NCBI GenBank assembly: GCA_026396875.1
Contig: JAPLVY010000005.1
Span: forward strand, 25,495-89,494
Source: Candidatus Falkowiibacteriota bacterium
GTDB taxonomy: Bacteria > Patescibacteriota > Patescibacteriia > Patescibacteriales > UBA12465
Direction of reading: 5' to 3'
Length of the DNA stretch: 64,000 nt
Of this stretch, positions 1 through 7,963 are shown piece after piece. Each line of letters begins with the position of its first letter. Positions within the stretch are counted from its first letter, which is position 1. Below the pieces are notes generated by a model that was given only the letters and a program-made list of their open reading frames with translations, was not told the origin of the DNA and ran no database searches. Made by a program: the position numbers and the translations under genes.

Positions 1-1863
1 CGACAAAAACTCTAGAGACTTATAATCACTAGATAAAGTAAAGGTTCCTTGAACAAAATCCCCAACACATTTATTGCTCTCGCACTTGTAAGAAAGGCAA
101 TCTCCTGGAGCCACACAGTTTTCATTATTGTTTTTTTTGTCACTACCGGCATTAACTAAATAAATAGTATTTTTTGTTTGCTCTGCTGGGCCAGTTAGTG
201 TCAGGGGGTTCATTTCTTTGCTAAAATTTATTTGAATCGCTGAGTTCATTGGTTGGTCGGGCCTGTCTTGAACGGTCACATTTTCTCCTCCGGCTCCTCC
301 ACCAGAAAATTGAGAAATAGTTAAAGCATCGGGACGACTAGAAGAAATTCCTAAATCGTTACTTTGTGCTCCCGGATTAGCAATTAGAGTTATCGTGTGA
401 CCTGTTGAAGAAACGGTCTTGAGATCAAAATCGGACTTAGAATGATCAAAGAAAGATTGGATTAAGGCAACAGTGTGAAGCAAATCCAAGGAAGAAGCAG
501 GAAAGTTTGGAAAGTTTGCATCAGGAAAACTTAGATGCTTGCCACCGATAGTAAGCCCATCTGCTGGATGCGGCTTGCCGATGGTTACTGTCCAGGAATT
601 ACCAGCAGCAAAATTACTGACTTTAAAACTGAAAAGGCTAGTAAAGTTTACCGTGCTAATAGCGCCGTCTTTGGTGGCATTGCTTGAACCCAACAATCTT
701 CCGCCAGCAGAAACCTTAAAGGTACCAACATCATCTATGGCAGTCACCGTTAAGACATCATTGGAAGAAGTGGATACTTCCTGATAATTATTATTGATTG
801 CTAAGTCGGATAGGGTAACGGTTGTGCCACCACCCTTGGCCACCAAGAAGGACGCATCCTTGGCTGGACCCATTGCTCTTAAAACTTCTATTGTGGCCAC
901 CGCTGACTGCCCAACCTGAGTACTTACTGTGTCGCGTTCATTATCTGGAGCGGGAAAAACTCCAGGATTCAAAATAATTGGTGGGACCAAATCAACTAGA
1001 CCATTCACGGTGAAATTCCACTCGAGATATGTCGGCTGACACTTACTAAAAATATTTTCGCCACGTAAGTTTTTAATCTGATTGGTGAAGCGGGCTCCGT
1101 AAGGTACAGCGACATTGGCCTCCCCGAGATATTCTTGAGGGATAACAACGATGGTTTTTTTATCAAAAGATAAACCAACGATGGCCTTGGAAAGATTGGT
1201 ATTCGTTGTATTGCAACCCGAGTCGCCGCATGAATTGCCGACATCTTTCTTGAAGATTTGAATAGCTTCGGGATTGAGTTTGTTGCAAGAAGAAGAGCAA
1301 GCGCAAGCCGCTCCGCTGTCATTACGGCAAATTGAAATTGGATCAACTGGTTCCTTGAAGGTCACCATGATTGAAGAGTTTCTGGGAACATTTGCCTTTT
1401 CAGCGTTTGGATAAAAATTTTCTACCACGCAAGCACCAACTGCACCGAGACCAATCTGATAATTTTGTCCTCCGGAAGAGTTTTCACCATTTCCGCCGTT
1501 AACACCGGCGGCAAGTCTGCTCAGAATGAAGGCGGTTATTCCCCAAGATGCTAGAATAATAACCAGACCAATAAGAGCATTTTTGAGAATTTTTTTAGCT
1601 AAAGCAATGCGGTCATCGTTGCCATCGCTGGTCATCCAAACAAATCCACCATAAATCACCAAGGAAACAGCAATGATCCCCAAGAACATTAGGAGAAAAT
1701 TGATAATCCTCACGGCTACCACTCGCGGGTCAGTGGCGCTCAAGGCAATATTGCTATCTACCTGAGCGACCCCAGTATCGACGGCAGCCAAAACCACAGT
1801 TGCTGGCAAGAAAAAAGCCACTGCAAAAAATAGAGAAATCAGTGGAGACCAGTTCTTTTTCAT
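1..1863 (-). CDS. Secreted TrbC/VirB2-like N-terminus with Ig-like domains, giant surface protein (3' part outside window)
   Basis: An open frame of 621 codons runs from the ATG at 1863 to the window edge without a stop, so the C-terminus is missing. Residues 1-27 look like a signal peptide ending near VVLAA. Two hydrophobic helices follow, at about 52-75 and 92-112, separated by a short charged loop; this pair resembles the TrbC/VirB2 pilin-type core common at the start of large Patescibacteria surface proteins. From about residue 130 the chain is Thr/Ser/Asn-rich, with several Cys pairs at 165-215 and repeated beta-type segments. Phrases such as NAEKANVPRNSSIMVTFKEP are typical of bacterial Ig-like (SbsA/Big_5) domains. 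I infer a cell-surface or pilus-associated protein anchored by the N-terminal helices. The pilin relation is by pattern only; the exact role is unknown. Confidence 0.72.
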   Translation of the reverse strand, partial: MKKNWSPLISLFFAVAFFLPATVVLAAVDTGVAQVDSNIALSATDPRVVAVRIINFLLMFLGIIAVSLVIYGGFVWMTSDGNDDRIALAKKILKNALIGLVIILASWGITAFILSRLAAGVNGGNGENSSGGQNYQIGLGAVGACVVENFYPNAEKANVPRNSSIMVTFKEPVDPISICRNDSGAACACSSSCNKLNPEAIQIFKKDVGNSCGDSGCNTTNTNLSKAIVGLSFDKKTIVVIPQEYLGEANVAVPYGARFTNQIKNLRGENIFSKCQPTYLEWNFTVNGLVDLVPPIILNPGVFPAPDNERDTVSTQVGQSAVATIEVLRAMGPAKDASFLVAKGGGTTVTLSDLAINNNYQEVSTSSNDVLTVTAIDDVGTFKVSAGGRLLGSSNATKDGAISTVNFTSLFSFKVSNFAAGNSWTVTIGKPHPADGLTIGGKHLSFPDANFPNFPASSLDLLHTVALIQSFFDHSKSDFDLKTVSSTGHTITLIANPGAQSNDLGISSSRPDALTISQFSGGGAGGENVTVQDRPDQPMNSAIQINFSKEMNPLTLTGPAEQTKNTIYLVNAGSDKKNNNENCVAPGDCLSYKCESNKCVGDFVQGTFTLSSDYKSLEFLS

Positions 1864-1917
1864 GGAAATAAATCTCAGGAAGACACCCCCGAGTTAATAA
1901 ATAATTTTTTTGTTTCT

Positions 1918-1946
1918 TTGACGGTCAGGCCTTATTAAGCTATAAT
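1918..1946 (+). promoter_or_regulatory. Sigma70-type promoter for relA
   Basis: TTGACG at 1918-1923 and TATAAT at 1941-1946 are separated by exactly 17 nt. The predicted start is near 1953, giving a leader of about 84 nt before the RelA/SpoT ATG. Confidence 0.7.
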
Positions 1947-2036
1947 TTTGGGATAAAAAGAAGAAATAATGAAGAAAAAAAACAAAGCTTGACTATGAAT
2001 TTATTTTAACATAAAAAACTAAATTCGTGAAATAAA

Positions 2037-3506
2037 ATGACTGTTGAACGCATCATCAAAAAATTCAACGACAACAACCCCGGAGTGGACTCCGAGATTT
2101 TACAGTTGGCTTACGATTTTGCCGAAGAAGCGCACCGCGGACAGATCAGAAAAAGTGGTGAGCCATATATTAACCACCCTCTACACGTTGCTTATCTATT
2201 GGCAGAAATTAAAGCAGATTTAGCCACTGTGGCTGCAGGAATTTTACATGACGTGCCTGAAGACACCAGCCGTACACTAGATGATTTAAAAAATAACTTT
2301 GGTGTGGAAATTGCCAACTTAGTGAGAGGAATTACCAAGTTGGGAAAAATTAAATACCGCGGGCTGGAAAGATACCGAGAAAATCTCAAAAAAATGTTTT
2401 TGGCAATGGCCGTAGATATCCGCGTGATCTTTATTAAGTTCTGTGATCGTCTACACAACATGCGAACTCTTGATTATCTTCCAGAAGAAAAGCAACAACG
2501 AATCGCTAAGGAAACTCTAGAAATATACGCGCCAATCGCCGGCATTTTGGGAATTTGGCGTCTCAAATGGCAATTGGAAGATTTGTGTTTCAAATATTTA
2601 TACCCCGAAGACTTCAACAAGTTGGAATACAAATATGAGGTTGAAAAAAAAGCCGAACGCAATAATTTTTTTAATCGCATCAAGAAGGATCTTAATCCTC
2701 AGCTCAAAGAAGCAGAAATAAACAATGAAATTGAAGTAAGATTCAAACACCTCTATAGTATTTTCCAGAAGATGAAGACTAAGGATCGTACTTTTGACGA
2801 AATTAACGACGTCTTTGCCTTACGTGTTATCGTGGAGGATATCAATGATTGCTATAAGGTTCTGGGAATAATTCATACTATTTGGAAACCAAAACCCAAT
2901 CGCTTCAAGGACTACATCGCCGTACCGAAGCCAAATGGCTATCGCAGTTTGCACACCACGGTATTTGGCCCAGAAGGAAAACTGGTAGAATTACAAATTA
3001 GAACCAGAGAGATGCACGAAGAATCAATCTATGGTTTGGCGGCTCATTGGCATTACAAAGCTAAACGCCAAGAAAATGTGCAGAAACAACCGGCCTGGAT
3101 TAAGGAAATTATTGATATTCAAAAAGAATTCAGCGACACCAATGATTTTGTGCATAAAATCCAATTGGATGTTTTCCATAATCGTATTTTTGTTTTGTCT
3201 CCCAAGGGAGATGCTATAGAACTTCCTGATGGTGCTACTCCAATTGACTATGCCTACGCCATCCATACCAAGGTAGGCAATAGTGCAGTCAGAGCAATAG
3301 TCAACGAAAAAATTTGTCGCCTAGATTATGAATTAAAGAATAGTGATGTTGTAGAAATTATCACCGAAAAAAACAAAATCCATCCCAATAAGGACTGGCT
3401 GAAATTTGCCAAAACCAAAAAAGCTAAAGATGCTATCAAGCAATACGCCAAAAAATCACCATTTGAAAATATAAAAAAGTTTATTCCTGGAATGGGGAGA
3501 AAATAA
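2037..3506 (+). CDS. rel: RelA/SpoT family (p)ppGpp synthetase/hydrolase, short form
   Basis: Makes and probably degrades the stringent-response alarmone (p)ppGpp in the cytoplasm. The N-terminal HD hydrolase domain has the metal-binding HDVPED at residues 71-76. The synthetase domain includes KDYIAVPKPNGYRSLHT at about 292-308 and a QIRT motif shortly after. A TGS domain spans about 374-435. At 489 residues it ends soon after TGS, whereas long RelA/SpoT proteins of about 730 residues continue into helical, zinc-finger and ACT domains. Ribosome and starvation sensing through those parts must therefore be absent or different. The gene is monocistronic, with a good promoter upstream and a shared bidirectional terminator downstream. 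Confidence 0.93.
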   Translation: MTVERIIKKFNDNNPGVDSEILQLAYDFAEEAHRGQIRKSGEPYINHPLHVAYLLAEIKADLATVAAGILHDVPEDTSRTLDDLKNNFGVEIANLVRGITKLGKIKYRGLERYRENLKKMFLAMAVDIRVIFIKFCDRLHNMRTLDYLPEEKQQRIAKETLEIYAPIAGILGIWRLKWQLEDLCFKYLYPEDFNKLEYKYEVEKKAERNNFFNRIKKDLNPQLKEAEINNEIEVRFKHLYSIFQKMKTKDRTFDEINDVFALRVIVEDINDCYKVLGIIHTIWKPKPNRFKDYIAVPKPNGYRSLHTTVFGPEGKLVELQIRTREMHEESIYGLAAHWHYKAKRQENVQKQPAWIKEIIDIQKEFSDTNDFVHKIQLDVFHNRIFVLSPKGDAIELPDGATPIDYAYAIHTKVGNSAVRAIVNEKICRLDYELKNSDVVEIITEKNKIHPNKDWLKFAKTKKAKDAIKQYAKKSPFENIKKFIPGMGRK

Positions 3507-3537
3507 TCTTCGTTTGAACAAAAACTAGAAATAAACA

Positions 3538-3568
3538 AAAAAGAACCGCCTTAAAAGCGGTTCTTTTT
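3538..3568 (+). terminator. Bidirectional intrinsic terminator between rel and rpsU
   Basis: GAACCGC and GCGGTTC form a stem with a 7-nt loop. An A-run precedes it and a T-run follows, so it can stop rel on the plus strand and the rpsU operon on the minus strand. Confidence 0.85.
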
Positions 3569-3588
3569 ATATTTGACGAATCTAATGA

Positions 3589-3828
3589 TTAACGGTTGTT
3601 ATTCATCTGGTCTTCTGGCAATTTGCCGGTCTTGCGCAAGAATTGCTTTTCTTTGCTGAGCTTCATGCTCGTCAAAGCAGAAATTTTCAATTGGCGTTTG
3701 TTTTTCTTCGGTTTCAAGTGTTGAATAGAGCGAGCCTTCTCAAGCCTTTTGCTATTCTTCAAGCCTTTCTTGAATTTTCTCAAGAAACTCTCAAAACTTT
3801 CACCGGGTTTTCGTTTAAAATCAGCCAT
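3589..3828 (-). CDS. rpsU: Small ribosomal subunit protein bS21
   Basis: A 79-residue, very basic protein beginning MADFKRKPGESFESFLRKF, which fits the bS21 pattern of a GES segment followed by an amphipathic basic helix. It binds the 30S subunit near the 16S 3' end and helps initiation. The ATG at 3828 is preferred over an in-frame GTG at 3837, because a strong GGGAGGTGG lies just upstream of the ATG and overlaps that GTG. The C-terminal tail (about 55-79) is longer and less conserved than in proteobacterial S21. It is the last gene of the dcd-to-rpsU operon, 17 nt after hisS. Its perfect Shine-Dalgarno contrasts with most genes in the window. Confidence 0.9.
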   Translation of the reverse strand: MADFKRKPGESFESFLRKFKKGLKNSKRLEKARSIQHLKPKKNKRQLKISALTSMKLSKEKQFLRKTGKLPEDQMNNNR

Positions 3829-3845
3829 AAAATCCACCTCCCTTT

Positions 3846-5252
3846 CTAAATGTGTTTAATAATAGTTATTAACTTGCTCTCATTATTGCTTAAATCAATC
3901 TTTTTTGCAAGTTTTTCTCTTATTTTCTTGATTGGTACTATTTCCTGCACGGTTGAATCCATGTCGCGCATCAAAATAGTCTCATCCATTACTTCTTTTT
4001 TTCCCATAATTAGGGAAATTTTTGCCTTGGAGCGAACTGCTTCCTCCATTTGCGCCTTCAAACTGTCTGTCGAGAATGATTGTCTAATTTTAAAACCTGC
4101 TTGGCGCAATTCGTCAAAAAGTTGCAGAGATTTTAGTTTTGCGGAATCGCTTAACTGAGCAATGAATACCAAGTTATCTTCGGCTCCAGGCAACGGATAA
4201 TGACGATCGCGCATTTTAGTGGCAGTTCTTTCCAGACCGATAGCTAAACCAACCGCGGAGCTTGGCTTGCCACCCATATTTTCCACCAAATAATCGCAGC
4301 GCCCACCACCAGCCAGAGAATACTTGCCTTGAGCAACACCACTCTCGGAAACAGGCCAAAATTCAAAAACAGTATCGTTATAATAGTTCAGGCCACGCAC
4401 CAGGAAAGGATTAAAATTGTATGGAATATCTAATTCATCCAAGTATTCGCAAACTTTTTTGAAATGGTCACGGCTTTCTTCGGACCAAAAATCGGCAATT
4501 TGTGGCGCTTCCTCGCGCAACTTCACGCAAGATTCTTCTTTGCAGTCCAAGAGACTTAAAATGTTTTTTAATAAGTTCTGCTTACAGTGATGGCAAACCT
4601 TGGAACGACGACCACGCTCGCGATAAAAATTAGCTAACTTATGACCATACTCTTTGCGACAGTCATTGCCGCCGAGACTATTAATCTGCACTAAGATATC
4701 GATACCAAGGTCTTTAAAAAAATGATAAGCCAAACTAATCACCATTGCTTCCGCAATCGGTTTTCTATCTTTCAAAATTTCTATTTCGAATTGAGTAAAT
4801 TGGCGAGAAGAGCCACTCTGCAGTTTTTCGTTACGAAAAACTTGTCCGATAGAAAAAACGCGATGGGGGGCCTCAATCTCATCTAATTTTTGCTCGATAT
4901 AGTGACGGACAATTCCTTGAGTCAATTCTGGGCGCAAACACATGCGTTCGTTCTTTTCTCCCATTAAAGGATATATCTCCTTGTCATTCGCCTTGCGAGC
5001 GCTTTTTTTGTATAAATCGATGTTTTCTAGAATAGGTGTTTCTAGGTGATCAAAACCATAACAAGCGCATAGCTCCTCAGCCTTACGACGAGCAATATCA
5101 AAATACTGACTATCAGCGATAGAGCAATCTTTCATGCCTAGCATACGAGAATAGCTCTTCTGGCTTCTCCGCACTGGTACTTTAACTAACTCCGGCTTGG
5201 CTGCTGACTGATGAGAATTGGCACTTTTGACCTTTTCTTTTGGTTTTTGCAT
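3846..5252 (-). CDS. hisS: Histidyl-tRNA synthetase
   Basis: Class II synthetase that charges tRNA-His. Motif 2 is recognisable as FRNEKLQSGSSRQFTQFEIE, and the histidine-binding segment LVRGLNYYNDTVFEF is intact. The GGGRCD and AIGLER segments of motif 3 follow. The C-terminal anticodon-binding domain covers about 360-450. A Cys-rich stretch with CHHC and DCKEESC, seen in a common bacterial HisS subclass, lies in the insertion domain. The N-terminal 35 residues are a Lys/Ser-rich extension before the usual start of the fold, so a later start is possible. It is translated 4 nt after lepB and 17 nt before rpsU, inside the long minus-strand operon. Confidence 0.95.
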   Translation of the reverse strand: MQKPKEKVKSANSHQSAAKPELVKVPVRRSQKSYSRMLGMKDCSIADSQYFDIARRKAEELCACYGFDHLETPILENIDLYKKSARKANDKEIYPLMGEKNERMCLRPELTQGIVRHYIEQKLDEIEAPHRVFSIGQVFRNEKLQSGSSRQFTQFEIEILKDRKPIAEAMVISLAYHFFKDLGIDILVQINSLGGNDCRKEYGHKLANFYRERGRRSKVCHHCKQNLLKNILSLLDCKEESCVKLREEAPQIADFWSEESRDHFKKVCEYLDELDIPYNFNPFLVRGLNYYNDTVFEFWPVSESGVAQGKYSLAGGGRCDYLVENMGGKPSSAVGLAIGLERTATKMRDRHYPLPGAEDNLVFIAQLSDSAKLKSLQLFDELRQAGFKIRQSFSTDSLKAQMEEAVRSKAKISLIMGKKEVMDETILMRDMDSTVQEIVPIKKIREKLAKKIDLSNNESKLITIIKHI

Positions 5253-5256
5253 ATTT

Positions 5257-5826
5257 TTAGTATTTAGGCGCTTCTTTAAACAAAGTAATTTTATTTAATG
5301 GTAAGCCACGCAGTAACACTTTACCGACTACAAAGCTTTTGTCAATCGGCCCGAAAGAACGAGAATCCATGGAATTCATTCGGTTATCACCCAAAACTAG
5401 GTATTGTTTATCATTTATTGCAACTTTTGACTCCGAATAATAGGTATTGGATAAAGTTTCGGTGCCTGCTGGCAAATAACTTTCATTCAATTTAAGACCA
5501 TCAGGATTTTCTTTATTGTAAATATAGACACCGTTGTCTTTAATTTTCACACTTTCTCCCGGCAAGCCAATTACTCTCTTAATGAAATATTCCTGAGGAT
5601 TCTTGGGATAACGGAAAACAATTACTTCTCCACGCTGTGGTTCGCGAAAACGGTAGGAAATTTCATCAACAATGAGATATTCACGATCATGGAAATTGGG
5701 AATCATTGATTCACCCTTTACGTAGAACGGGATAATCAAAAAATAGCGAATTGGCACGATAATTGCGATGGTAATTATCGCCACTTTGAGCAGCTCCCAA
5801 ATGTAAAGAATGGCTCTTTTAAACAT
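5257..5826 (-). CDS. lepB: Signal peptidase I
   Basis: Membrane serine protease that removes signal peptides from exported proteins. With the ATG at 5826 the product is 189 residues with one N-terminal transmembrane helix (about 9-32). The catalytic serine is Ser40 in GESMIPN. The general-base lysine is Lys83 in FIKRVIGLPGE. The conserved GDNRMNSMDSRSFG segment lies near residue 150. A GTG start nine codons upstream is possible but has no ribosome-binding site; neither start has a clear one. The single-helix, short form is typical of Gram-positive-like and CPR cells. Likely clients in this window are the TrbC-like and the 230-residue exported proteins. Confidence 0.93.
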   Translation of the reverse strand: MFKRAILYIWELLKVAIITIAIIVPIRYFLIIPFYVKGESMIPNFHDREYLIVDEISYRFREPQRGEVIVFRYPKNPQEYFIKRVIGLPGESVKIKDNGVYIYNKENPDGLKLNESYLPAGTETLSNTYYSESKVAINDKQYLVLGDNRMNSMDSRSFGPIDKSFVVGKVLLRGLPLNKITLFKEAPKY

Positions 5827-5870
5827 AAATATAATAAAAAAATAATTTTTCACTTAACTTTTCCAGTGTA

Positions 5871-6941
5871 TCACGGAAGAAGCTTTGGGGCAATAATCAT
5901 CGCATCGCCGTAGCTAAAGAAGCGATAGCGCTGATTAATTGCTTCTTGATAGGCTAAATCTATTTTTTCTTTTCCTGCAAAAGCAGAAATGAGCATTAAT
6001 AAGGTGGACTTGGGCAAGTGGAAGTTGGTGATTAATCCATCAATAATCTTGAACTGATAACCAGGGCGAATAAAAATATCAGTAAATCTTCCAAAGGATC
6101 GTGGCTCATCCTTAGCTTGGTAATCAAAATCCTGAGAAAATGACTCTAGCGTGCGACAAGCGGTGGTGCCGACGGCGATAATTCTTTGTCCAGATTTTTT
6201 TGCGGCAATAATTTTTTTAATAACTGGTAAAGAAATTTCGGCGTATTCACTGTGCATTTTGTGGTCAGCTAAATTTTCAATTTTCACTGGCAAGAAAGTG
6301 CCGAGACCAACATGAAGGGTGACGGTAACTACTTCTACGCCCTTGCTCGTTATTTCCTTTAACAGTTCTGGCGTAAAGTGGAGGCCGGCAGTTGGCGCGG
6401 CCACTGAACCTAGTTTATTATTATTGGCATAAACTGTTTGATAACGTGCCCTTTCATATTCTTCATCATGGGTACTTTTAATATAAGGAGGCAGAGGAGT
6501 TATTCCGAGGCGAAAGATTTCTTTCATCAAATTATCGCCGCTCAAATTAAATTTTACTTGCCAAATATTTTCTTGACTAATTAAAATTGTTGCAAAAAAA
6601 TCTGAAGAAAATTCAATCTCCATCCCTGGTTTAACTTTTCCCCCAATTAAACATTCCCAAATATCTTCTGATTTTTTTTGATGAAGGAACACTTCTACTC
6701 CGCCACCAGTTACTTTCTTCTTACCAAGCAAGCGAGCAGGGAAAACTTTTGAATCATTGAGCACAAGCACGTCGCCGGATCGTAAAAGTTTTGGTAAATC
6801 AAAAAAATGCTGATGGGCAATTTTTCCATTAGCTGAATCTAAAACCAAAAGCCGCGAGTGGTCACGCGGCGATATTGCTTCTTGGGCAATTAGCTCTGAT
6901 GGTAAATTGTAATCAAAATCACTTAACTGATATTCTTTCAT
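5871..6941 (-). CDS. queA: S-adenosylmethionine:tRNA ribosyltransferase-isomerase
   Basis: QueA transfers and rearranges the ribosyl group of SAM onto preQ1 in tRNA, making epoxyqueuosine at wobble position 34. At 356 residues it has the normal family length. Recognisable segments are the N-terminal [14 protein letters not shown], the HGxxxVFPARL-like segment [14 protein letters not shown], the central [16 protein letters not shown] and the C-terminal [17 protein letters not shown]. Its ATG overlaps the ruvB stop codon by 4 nt (ATGA), so the two are translationally coupled, an arrangement seen in many bacteria. No other queuosine gene is in the window, so the source of the tRNA-bound precursor is not visible here. 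Confidence 0.96.
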   Translation of the reverse strand: MKEYQLSDFDYNLPSELIAQEAISPRDHSRLLVLDSANGKIAHQHFFDLPKLLRSGDVLVLNDSKVFPARLLGKKKVTGGGVEVFLHQKKSEDIWECLIGGKVKPGMEIEFSSDFFATILISQENIWQVKFNLSGDNLMKEIFRLGITPLPPYIKSTHDEEYERARYQTVYANNNKLGSVAAPTAGLHFTPELLKEITSKGVEVVTVTLHVGLGTFLPVKIENLADHKMHSEYAEISLPVIKKIIAAKKSGQRIIAVGTTACRTLESFSQDFDYQAKDEPRSFGRFTDIFIRPGYQFKIIDGLITNFHLPKSTLLMLISAFAGKEKIDLAYQEAINQRYRFFSYGDAMIIAPKLLP

Positions 6942-7960
6942 AGACCCAAATGTTTTCTAGCTAATTCAGTCGCAATGCGCCCGCGTGGCGTGCGATCAAG
7001 AAAACCCAATTGTAACAAGTATGGCTCATACATATTTTCGATTGTATCAATCTCTTCGCCCGTACTTGCTGCTAGCGTATTCAAACCTACTGGGCCACCA
7101 GAAAATTTTTCCAAAATCGTGGTCAGCAATTTTCTATCGACGGCATCCAGACCCAAACTATCTATCTCCATTAAAGCGAAGGCCTCCAAACATCTTTCTT
7201 GATCAATCTTTCCTCCCCCGTGGAAATCACAGAAATCCCGCACTCGTCTAAGCAGTCGGTTGGCAATTCTTGGTGTCCTTCTGGAGCGAGAAGAAATTTC
7301 GGCAATTGCTTCCGGAGAAATATCGACCTTCAATAGGCCAGCACTCCGTAAAATAATTCTGGCTAGATCTTCATTCTCATAAAAATCAAGATGGTGAATC
7401 AAGCCAAAACGATCGCGCAACGGAGCGGATAATAAACTTGCTAAAGTGGTTGCGCCGATGATGGTAAAACGTGGCAGATCAAGGCGCAAGGTGCGAGCAC
7501 TCGGCCCCTTGCCCATTACAATATCCAAAGCAAAATCTTCCATCGCTGGGTAAAGAACTTCTTCAATATTCTTGTTCAAGCGATGAATCTCATCAATAAA
7601 CAGAAAATCCCCCTCTTCGAGATTGCTAAGAATTGCCGCTAGGTCGCCGCTCTTTTCAATCGCTGGCCCAGAAGTGATGCGCAAAGTGGCGCCAGCTTCA
7701 CGAGCGATAACGTGGGCAAGCGTGGTTTTTCCTAGACCTGGCGCGCCATAAAAAAGAATATGCTCAATAGATTCACCACGGTTTTTGGCGGCGCCTAAAG
7801 TAATTTTCAGACTGGATTTTATTTTTTCTTGACCGACGTAATCGTCAAAAGTCTTTGGTCGAAGTGAACGATCAAAAGCTTCTTCTTCTTTTTTAACAGC
7901 TGGAGAAATAACTCTCTCCTCATCATCCAGCGCGTTTACTAGCTCCTCCGTAATAGACAT
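6938..7960 (-). CDS. ruvB: Holliday junction branch migration ATPase RuvB
   Basis: Hexameric AAA+ motor that, with RuvA, drives branch migration of Holliday junctions. Walker A is GAPGLGKTT at residues 72-80, Walker B is FIDEIHRL at about 121-128, and the arginine-finger segment PLRDRFG is near 182. The C-terminal winged helix ends in [18 protein letters not shown], the usual tail. Its length of 340 residues is normal. The stop is TGA, which shows the standard code is used here. It lies 3 nt after the helicase-nuclease gene and overlaps queA by 4 nt. RuvA and RuvC are not in the window. Confidence 0.97.
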   Translation of the reverse strand: MSITEELVNALDDEERVISPAVKKEEEAFDRSLRPKTFDDYVGQEKIKSSLKITLGAAKNRGESIEHILFYGAPGLGKTTLAHVIAREAGATLRITSGPAIEKSGDLAAILSNLEEGDFLFIDEIHRLNKNIEEVLYPAMEDFALDIVMGKGPSARTLRLDLPRFTIIGATTLASLLSAPLRDRFGLIHHLDFYENEDLARIILRSAGLLKVDISPEAIAEISSRSRRTPRIANRLLRRVRDFCDFHGGGKIDQERCLEAFALMEIDSLGLDAVDRKLLTTILEKFSGGPVGLNTLAASTGEEIDTIENMYEPYLLQLGFLDRTPRGRIATELARKHLGL

Positions 7961-7963
7961 AAA

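Noticed and set aside
539..784. 81-residue plus-strand frame inside the TrbC-like gene region
   Set aside because: It is antisense to the long open minus-strand gene and has no start signal or family.
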